From positions 1 to 64,000 of the forward strand of contig NZ_QPQT01000015.1 of assembly GCF_003605125.1 (NCBI RefSeq): a stretch of 64,000 nt of DNA, read 5' to 3'. This document shows, piece by piece, positions 63,046 to 64,000 of the stretch (its first letter is position 1; each line of letters starts with the position of its first letter). The notes beneath the pieces were generated by a model. That model saw only the letters and a program-made list of their open reading frames with translations. It did no database searches and was not told the DNA's origin. This DNA comes from Shewanella algidipiscicola. Its GTDB lineage: Bacteria > Pseudomonadota > Gammaproteobacteria > Enterobacterales > Shewanellaceae. The translations under genes and the position numbers were made by a program.

Positions 63046-63969
63046 TTATTGCTCTTGTGTTAGTGATTGATACTCTAAAATAAACGATTGAAAAATTGCC
63101 ATAACATTCACATTGGGCATCATGTTAAGTTCATGATACCTAGCCATCACCTGAGCCGCTAAACGGGTTATTTTAACGTTTACTAGCGCATCTGCATTTT
63201 TCTGTTTAACCAACTTTTGTCTTAAGACTAGATATAAAACCTTAAGCGCATCAGAAACTTGCTTTTGTTCTATATGAGTAAAATTAGCACACAGGTGGCC
63301 GGACGACAAACTTTGAATCCAGTCTTTGCGCAGTTGTAGTAATTCGGCATACCGTTGCGATTGTAATGCTGCTAGCAACTCTATCGGTCCGCCCATTACA
63401 GGCAAACACCAGCTGACATCACCGCTCAGTTCATAGTGCTCGGATAACCAGGCTTGAACCTCTTGTGCAATCGGCAGCTTAAAATGCAAACGCTGACAAC
63501 GACTACTAATGGTCGCCATTAAACGGCTCGGCGTATCACTTTGCAATAACAGTAGGGTTTGTTGACCAGGCTCTTCGAGTGTCTTTAATAGTGCATTGGC
63601 GGCAGCAACATTAAGGCGCTCGCAATTTTTAATCATGGCAACACGTTTACCGCCCTGCTGCGCGGTTGATGTCAGGCGTTGACATAAGTCCCTTATCTGA
63701 TCCACCTTAATCTGGTTGCCATCTGCTTCTACTTGGTAAAAATCAGGATGAGTTCCTGCGAGCGTCAATTGGCAAGGCTTACAATGACCGCACGGTCCCT
63801 GTGAGCTCGGATGCTGACACAAAGCTGTGTACGCTAACGCTTGGGCTAACTCGACGCCCCCATATCCTTGATGCATCCCCACTAAATAAGCATGACCTTG
63901 CAAACCCGTCGTTAATTGCTGACTAAACTGGGCAATCACTGGCGTGAGCCAAGGAATGTTGACCATCAT
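63046..63969 (-). CDS. holB: DNA polymerase III subunit delta' HolB
   Basis: The delta' subunit of the clamp loader. The zinc cysteines C51, C60, C63 and C66 (GPCGHCKPC) are present, and the AAA+ domain keeps LLLLQSDTPSRLMATISSRCQRL (the SRC motif) but lacks the Walker A lysine, as delta' does. ATG at 63969 is preferred: AAGG lies six bases before it and it overlaps the stop of the preceding gene (TAATG). A second ATG at 63966 is possible. Length 307. Confidence 0.92.
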   Translation of the reverse strand: MMVNIPWLTPVIAQFSQQLTTGLQGHAYLVGMHQGYGGVELAQALAYTALCQHPSSQGPCGHCKPCQLTLAGTHPDFYQVEADGNQIKVDQIRDLCQRLTSTAQQGGKRVAMIKNCERLNVAAANALLKTLEEPGQQTLLLLQSDTPSRLMATISSRCQRLHFKLPIAQEVQAWLSEHYELSGDVSWCLPVMGGPIELLAALQSQRYAELLQLRKDWIQSLSSGHLCANFTHIEQKQVSDALKVLYLVLRQKLVKQKNADALVNVKITRLAAQVMARYHELNMMPNVNVMAIFQSFILEYQSLTQEQ

Positions 63970-64000
63970 TACCAACCTTGCTGCTGCAGCACAGCCACAA
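63969..64000 (-). CDS. C-terminal end of a gene preceding holB, probably tmk (partial)
   Basis: The last frame at the right edge, read on the minus strand, ends in AVLQQQGW followed by TAA whose last A is the A of the holB ATG. In Shewanella and E. coli the gene before holB is thymidylate kinase, so tmk is the likely identity; the fragment is too short to prove it from sequence. Confidence 0.4.
   Translation of the reverse strand, partial: VAVLQQQGW

Overview
The window is a stretch of gammaproteobacterial chromosome that most resembles Shewanella. This rests on close recall of the FadI/FadJ sequences, the gene order (fadIJ divergent from a moxR/bat operon; ECF sigma factor with a DUF3379 partner; fadL; an RND pump followed by DUF2892 and rhodanese genes), two-gene synteny blocks shared with E. 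coli (rne/rluC, maf/yceD-rpmF-plsX-fabHDG-acpP-fabF) and the tmk-holB-pilZ-tatD order. No species is claimed. There are no rRNA or tRNA genes, no CRISPR array, no prophage and no complete insertion sequence. Most of it is ordinary core genome; the unusual signals are in small genes, promoters and repeats.

Layout. 1-530: the tail of a repetitive small protein, a 39-residue peptide gene and a small membrane protein. 0.8-4.2 kb: fadJ and fadI (minus strand), with candidate FadR and PsrA sites in the divergent region. 4.6-11.6 kb: a tightly overlapping moxR-DUF58-DUF4381-batA-batB/C-batD operon. 11.7-16.3 kb: ECF sigma factor and its DUF3379 partner, putP and fadL; the predicted fadL promoter has nine C residues in its spacer and overlaps a FadR-like site. 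16.6-22.5 kb: a SIMPL-domain protein and an RND efflux operon ending in a DUF2892 membrane protein and an exported rhodanese. 22.7-34.7 kb: VF530-type protein, ribA, yibL, anaerobic ribonucleotide reductase nrdD-nrdG (with two NrdR boxes and an FNR-type site), an unknown protein, rssA, a DEAD-box helicase, DUF3010, two peptidases, a thioesterase and a small membrane protein.

34.8-41.1 kb is the fatty-acid synthesis cluster yceD-rpmF-plsX-fabH-fabD-fabG-acpP-fabF. It is followed by maf, a HAD phosphatase, rluC and, divergently, RNase E behind a 598-base upstream region. 48-59.9 kb holds a SulP transporter, an MsrB-MsrA fusion, a 266-bp MITE-like element lying 15 bases before a 2-oxoglutarate oxygenase gene, ylqF/rbgA, a chemoreceptor, an exported DNA ligase, dgkA, an outer-membrane barrel and a fused SpmA/SpmB membrane protein. 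The end carries rsmF, a possible small RNA, short tandem repeats and tatD-pilZ-holB-(tmk).

Functionally the window joins both directions of fatty-acid metabolism (FadL uptake, FadIJ degradation, Fab/Acp/PlsX synthesis) with RNA turnover and modification (RNase E, RluC, RsmF, DEAD helicase), anaerobic dNTP synthesis and envelope functions. I do not see a convincing new multi-gene defence or biosynthetic system. The best candidates for something undescribed are the peptide genes at the left edge, the poly-C fadL promoter, the MITE at the oxygenase gene and the possible RNA near 61.55 kb.
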